Below are positions 58,831 to 64,000 of a stretch of 64,000 nt of DNA, one piece after another. The first letter of the stretch is position 1, and each line of letters begins with the position of its first letter. This DNA is from Apium graveolens (Eukaryota > Streptophyta > Magnoliopsida > Apiales > Apiaceae): NCBI RefSeq assembly GCF_009905375.1, contig NC_133653.1, positions 97,018,609 through 97,082,608 of the forward strand. Direction: 5' to 3'. The position numbers were made by a program, and so were the translations under genes. The notes under the pieces were generated by a model. That model searched no databases. It was given only the letters and a program-made list of their open reading frames with translations, and had not been told where the DNA came from.

Positions 58831-61800
58831 TGTAACGAATGGGAAATTTACATTTGTATTATATCATAATCATAATAAATAAGGTGTGTTAATGTGTCAT
58901 TTATGTGTGATTATCTATTAAACCCTAATTGTTACGTGTTATGTGCATTCTGTGTCATTTCTATATTTTCAAGATATTTTTCAAATATTTTATTGTGCAT
59001 TCATCACTTTCATTTCAAACGTTTTACGACCCAAACTATGATTTTAAAGCCAGTATTTCAAATAAAATAATGGGCCTTATTTTTCATCAAACGGCTTTTA
59101 CCATCGCATTATTCTGAACATCTAGATATTTTATAAATTTTCTCGTTTTACGAAAAATGACTTTTCCGGGCCCCATTGGGTGTCAAAACCCCACAAAAAT
59201 CATATTTTTATTTTTATAAAATTATAGGACTTTCATTTATATTATTTCTTTGCATTTTTGCAATATTCACAATTTTTGGGAAATTTTGGCATATATATTG
59301 AATATATAAAATATTTATAAATTAAATTTTAATACTCAAAAATTATTTTTTAAAAAGTGTAGAATTAGGGCCTTAATTTTAATTAGGAGTATTAATTTCA
59401 CTACTATAAATAGCCTAATTTTTATTTAATTAATCATAATTATTAATTAAAAATCATAAAAATACCCAAAATTCTCTGCAGTCGGGTTAGGGTTTGTAAT
59501 TCGGGTCAAGAAATCGAGCAGTGATTCCGATCAGTTTCCGGCATCGTTTACAGTCATGTAAGTACTCAAAACGAAGCTCTTGAAGTGTTCTTTCGGTTTG
59601 TATCATCAATTTCATGTTTAAATCAGCATATTTTTTATTTCGATTCTAAGGTTCATAGCTGTGATTTGGGGATTTTAGTCTAGGGGTTGTTGAATGATTT
59701 TGATGACTGATATAGATTCTCTGTGTTGCAAACAATCGATTGGTACTCATTAATTGAACAAACGATACTTAAATCGATGAATTCGATTTCTAGGTTTTAT
59801 ATCAAATTTTCAAAATACAACTCGATGATTTTTGTGAATCTGTGGTTCTTGAAAGGTTAGGGTTATGATTGTATATGTTCTTAGCTTTGATTTGCACTAT
59901 TAAACGTTCAATTTCATGTACGATTCTGCAAATTCGATTTTTTGGCCGGAGTTCATGATGGTTTTGATCGGAGATAAAGTTTCAGTGATGTTTTTGGTAT
60001 GTTTTGACCGTAGTTGAGTTGCTGCAGTTGTGTGGAATTGAAACCCAGTAAAAACCACACCAAACGGTGTTGTTTTTGGCCTGATTTTGACTCGCCAAAA
60101 TCCTGGCCGGTGGCCGGATTCTGGAAAAATCCGGTCATATTCTTCATGACCCGGATGGTGACCCGGTTGACCCGTTTGTCAACCCGGTTTTGATCTTTTT
60201 TGTCAGATGGTTGGTTTCCGACATATGTTTCTGGATTTTTAATTTTAATTTTATTTTATTAATTTTGAAAATCAGATTTATTTATTTTATAAATTGATTA
60301 ATTTATTATTTAATTAATTGATTTATATTATAAATAATTCTGAATTATTTTCTAAAAATCAGATTGAATTATTTTCTTAATTATTTATTATTTATTTATT
60401 TATTATTTATTAACTATTTATTAATTGTTTAAAAATGATTAATTATTTTGATAATTAATCAAATAATTTTCAATAAATCATAATAAATTCATTTTAATTC
60501 CAAAAATTATAGAAAAATCATTTTTAATTCTGATTTTTCTTAAATAATGATTTAAAAATTATTTTTGAGTTTTAAAAATTAGTAATAAATATTTATAGTG
60601 AATAAAAATTTGAATTATCTGTGTTTAATTGATAATAATTCAACCGTTAGTCCGATTCGAGTGAAACGAAAGCCTGTTGACTCAGAAAAATGAATTATTT
60701 TTATTAAAAATAATATCAAAGCTTAATTTCTTCTAGAAATTAGTTAATTTTTTTAGTTGTTTGATTATCAGTCGCAATGCGTGCCGAGACGAGTCCGAAA
60801 AATTCCGGAAAAATGGGAAACGTGTCAAATAATGATCAGTTGAGCGATCAGCGAGTCGATTTTGGTTCTAAAAATTATTTTAACTATAAAAATGATTATG
60901 TGCTTATGTGTAGTACGTGGTTAATTGAGTCTTATTTGCTAATAAATAATATATGAGTCAGTCATAAGCGCATGGGTAGATGTTAGGAACGGTGTGAAGT
61001 CGATTCAAGATGCAATTGAAGTACGAAATGACTTAACCAGTCTATTTTGCTAACAGAAGCTAAGCCAGCCAGGCAGGTTGAGTCGGTAATAGTCAAAAGT
61101 GATAGACGAAAGTGATCTAATTGCAGTGAGTCGCGCAAAAGGCAAGTTTTTCCCCTATTCTACTTTCAGAATAGTGACATTTCTTCAGATGTTTATCACA
61201 TTTACACTCTTTTGATTCTTATTCTTATTCACTGATACACACTTGCTATTCCTTTGTTCATATTTCATTTCGATTCTTGATTTCTACGTTCCTTTGAATT
61301 TCTGATTCATATTCCATTGATGATACATTGAGATTGATATATTCTGGTGTTTAGAATATATCAAAGCATACCGATTGTTCGTGTTGCTAAGCGATGGACT
61401 GGATAATGCTATTTTTTTTTTGGGATTGAGTGTGTCTTAATCCTGAGGACCGGGATTTAACTGGTGCCTCGACATGGGCCGTTGTGCCTGGGTACCCGAC
61501 TGGATCTATATATTGAGATATAAATCTGCATTATATTCTGACTGATCAGCAGAATATAGATACGAACTTGTGTCCAGTTTAGTTCATTTGTACTCGCTAG
61601 TAATGGCCTTCTTTCTATTCTCGTGGGGGTTATATCTTTGCAGATATACCCAGGATTACGGATTCATTTAAAATGCTTTAACACTGTTTATATTTTGTGG
61701 ACTTGTTGAGTAATTTTTGGCTCACCCCTTTTTGTTGTTATTCACCTTATTGTTTTCAGTTAAGAAGAAATATGAAACCCATCATGACTCGAGTGGTAAA

Positions 61801-62164
61801 GAAGCGGGTCAAACCTCGGGATCCTCTCATATCCAAGGTGTTGATCCCAATCCAGGAAGAAAGCTTTGAGTTGCCCGAACAGGTGGAGTGTTGATAGATA
61901 GTGTGTGTGTTTGAATAAAAGTTGAACTTAGTTTAAAATGAATTAGACAATGGTCTGTAATAAAGAGAGCTTGTGAGATTTTGAATTTGGTTTTGTAATA
62001 AAGTAGTTAGTGGTTCTTGTTTTCATTCTTCAACCTAAAAAGATCCTGATTAGTGTCTAAAGGGGTTTAATTTTATTTCTTTATTATTTGTTAATCAGAT
62101 TGTACAGGTTTGGTGATTAGCTAGTAACCCCCAGACTTATACCCCGGGTCTGGAGGGCGTTACA
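58831..62164 (+). repeat. Tekay-like solo LTR inside element F
   Basis: This 3,334-bp LTR, TGTAACGAATGGG.. to ..GGTCTGGAGGGCGTTACA, is flanked by the exact 5-bp duplication CTTCT (58826-58830 and 62165-62169). F's reading frame resumes right after it (SPWK..). No internal domain remains, so two LTRs recombined. It is related to the LTR of E (38450-41863). Small frames such as 61697-61894 are not supported as genes. Confidence 0.92.
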
Positions 62165-63842
62165 CTTCTCCTTGGAAGTGAAGGCTATATATGCCTTTTG
62201 AATATTTTAGATTGTCAGAACTCAAAAATGCCGAGGGGCATCTCAAGCCATCTATTAAGGAAGCTCCTACACTCAAGCTTAAACCTTTTCTTGAATACTT
62301 AAGGTATGCGTTTTTAGGTGATGCATCTACTTTTCCTGTTATTATTGCATCTGACCTTTCAGGAAGAGATGAGGAAAAGCTCTTGAGAATTCTGAGAGAG
62401 TTCAAGTCGGAAATTGGATGGACTATAGCAGATATTAAGGGAATTAGCCCTTCTTATTGCATAAATAAACTTATGCTAAAGGAAGGAAGCAAGCCGACTG
62501 TTGAGCAACAGAAAAGGCTAAATCCGATCATGAAGGAGGTTGTGAAGAAGGAAATTCTTAAGTGGCTAGACGCAAGTATCATTTATCTTATCTCTGACAG
62601 TTCTTGGGTAAGCCCAGTTCAGTGTGTGCCGATGAAAGAATGCATCACCATGGTTGCTAATGTAAAGAATGAGCTCATTCCTACTCGAACAGTCACGGGA
62701 TGGAGAGTCTACATGGATTACAAGAAGCTGAACAAGTCCACGAGGAAGGATCACTTCCCTCTTCCTTTTATTGATCAGATGCTTGACAGGTTGGCTAGGC
62801 ATGAGTACAACTGTCTTCTAGATGGCTATTCGGGTTATAGTAAGATTTGCATCACTCCAGAAGATCAGGAAAAGACTATCTTCACTTGTCCATTTGGTAC
62901 TTTTGCCTTTAGAAGAGTTTCTTTTAGGTTATGTTGTGCACCTGGCACATTTCAGAGATGCACGATGACCATCTTCTCTGACATGATTGGTCAGAATGTG
63001 AAGGTGTTCATGGATGATTTTTCTGTGTTCGAGGATTCTTTTGACGAGTGCTTACCAAATCTTGGCGCAATTCTTAAAAGGTGTGTTGAGACTAATCTGG
63101 TTCTCAATGGGAGAAATGTCACTTTATGGTGCAACAGGGCATCATTTCTTGGGCACAAGATCTTTAGTATAGGTCTTGAGGTGGACAAAACCAAGGTGGG
63201 GGTTATTGAAAACCTTCCTCCACCAAATTCTGTTAAGGAGATCTGCAGTTTTCTTGGTCATGCGGGTTTCTATCGGCGGTTCATCAAGGATTTTTCTAAA
63301 ATCTCGAAGTCGTTCTGCAATCTACTTGAGAAAGATGTCCATTTCAAGTTTGATGATGAGTGTCTAGCTTCTTTTGAGAGCTTAAAGAAGAGCTTAATCA
63401 TGGCACCTATCATAACTGCACCGGATTGGAATGAGCCTTTTGAAATGATGTGCGATGCAAGTGACTATGTAGTTGGAGCAGTTCTTGGGCAAAGGAAGAA
63501 CAATATATTTTATGTGGTCTACTATGCTAGTAAGACCCTCAATGGTGCTCAACTGAACTACACTACTACTGAGAAGGAGCTATTGGCCATTGTCTATGTT
63601 TTGAGAAGTTTCAATCTTATTTGCTTGGGACGAAGGTGATATATTTCAGGGATCACGCTGTGATTCGCTATCTCATCTCGAAGAAGGACTCGAAGCCTAG
63701 ATTGATTAGATGGGTTCTTTTACTTCAGGAGTTTGAGTTGGAGATCAAGGATAGGAAAGGTATTGAGAATCAAGTTATAGATCATCTCTCTCGGTTTGAA
63801 GATCCAAGTACAACCGGACAGGATAAGATATTGATAAATTAG
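62165..63842 (+). pseudogene. Element F reverse transcriptase and RNase H
   Basis: A 482-codon open stretch (62191-63639) holds the linker, RT and the start of RNase H: YMDYKKLNKSTRKDHFPLP, LLDGYSGYSKI, FRRVSFRLCCAPGTFQR (normal GLCGAP changed), VFMDDFSVF and FLGHAGFYRRFIKDFSK, then CDASDYVVGAVLGQ and [13 protein letters not shown] frameshift near 63600 leads into [10 protein letters not shown], where TDH has become RDH, in the second RNase H frame (63621-63842). It is the longest open pol frame in the window, yet key residues are altered. Confidence 0.88.
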
Positions 63843-64000
63843 TCTTTTCCCGACGAGTAGCTGTTAGGGGTGCAAGAAGAAGAACCGTGGTTCGCAGACA
63901 TTGTGAACTATCTTGTGAGCAACATTATGCCCCCAGACTTAACTTCTGCTCAAAGGAATAAGTTTCTTCAAGAGGTGAAATGGTACATGTGGGATGAGCC
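63843..64000 (+). pseudogene. Element F integrase N-terminal extension (partial)
   Basis: After stops at 63840-63842 and 63858-63860 the frame continues EEEPWFADIVNYLVSNIMPPDLTSAQ.. VKWYMWDEP, the region before the integrase zinc module in A (13990-14110). It is cut by the window end. Confidence 0.8.

Larger units (their letters stand above)
55003..64000 (+). mobile_element. Athila-like Ty3/gypsy element F (runs off the window)
   Basis: Plus-strand relative of A and B, inserted in the RT gene of copia G. The base pairs before its LTR (CTACT, 54998-55002) are the presumed target duplication; the other copy is outside. Order: 5' LTR (55003-56357), primer binding site, gag, protease, RT, RNase H, and the start of integrase at 63860-64000. 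A Tekay-like solo LTR (58831-62164) interrupts it between protease and RT. Many stops occur in gag and pol. Confidence 0.92.

Noticed and set aside
1..64000. CRISPR arrays, operons, ribosome binding sites, rRNA or tRNA genes
   Set aside because: None seen; the repeats present are LTRs, subterminal arrays and promoter-type motifs, and the sequence is eukaryotic.

Overview
The window reads as nuclear DNA of a eudicot plant with a large, repeat-rich genome. It is AT-rich, holds no recognisable intact host gene, and is packed with LTR retrotransposons of the plant Ty3/gypsy Athila and Tekay-like groups and Ty1/copia, plus hAT-type elements, a CACTA end and a possible Helitron end. No species can be named from the sequence; no rRNA, tRNA or CRISPR array was seen.

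Layout. Positions 1-27967 are a nest at least four insertions deep. The oldest layer is a CACTA-type DNA transposon, of which only the right end is visible (about 26972-27967). Next is copia element C on the minus strand; its 5' LTR is split into 4084-4177 and 25507-26971. Inside that LTR sits Athila-like element B (4178-25501, minus, 5-bp duplication GAAAA). Inside B sits Athila-like element A (8562-19727, minus, 5-bp duplication CCAAT). A has nearly identical LTRs and is young; B's two LTRs differ by about 6% where they overlap, so B is older, which fits the nesting order. Both carry gag, protease, reverse transcriptase, RNase H, integrase and, after pol, an extra gene (ORF3) with the 'putative plant transposon protein' pattern. 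Every long gene in A and B has stops or frameshifts.

Positions 27968-34035 are AT-rich and hold a tandem duplication of about 1.3-1.4 kb. Each copy has received a different hAT-type element at nearly the same point. The second (31109-31967) carries a captured piece of a host gene that looks like the plastid nitrogen sensor PII (GLB1): 5' region, first exon, a short intron and the start of exon 2. Positions 34036-41863 hold the 5' end of copia D and the decayed 3' half of Tekay-like gypsy E with a 3.4-kb LTR. A third hAT-type element (41904-42665), a solo LTR with a 5-bp duplication (43862-45179), and a hAT transposase relic split by about 2.3 kb of other DNA (46130-49255) follow.

Positions 49454-64000 form a second nest on the plus strand: copia G (49454-55002) is interrupted within its reverse transcriptase by Athila-like element F (from 55003, running off the window). 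F's pol is itself interrupted by a 3.3-kb Tekay-like solo LTR (58831-62164).

How the parts work together. In A, B and F the LTR promoter shows a GC-rich block followed by a TATA box 50-90 bases downstream. In A and B the same block plus a TATA box recurs just upstream of ORF3, suggesting a separate internal promoter. Both elements also carry two polypurine-tract-like modules, each paired with a small AGGA-loop hairpin. With all coding regions broken, these elements could move today only with proteins supplied by relatives.
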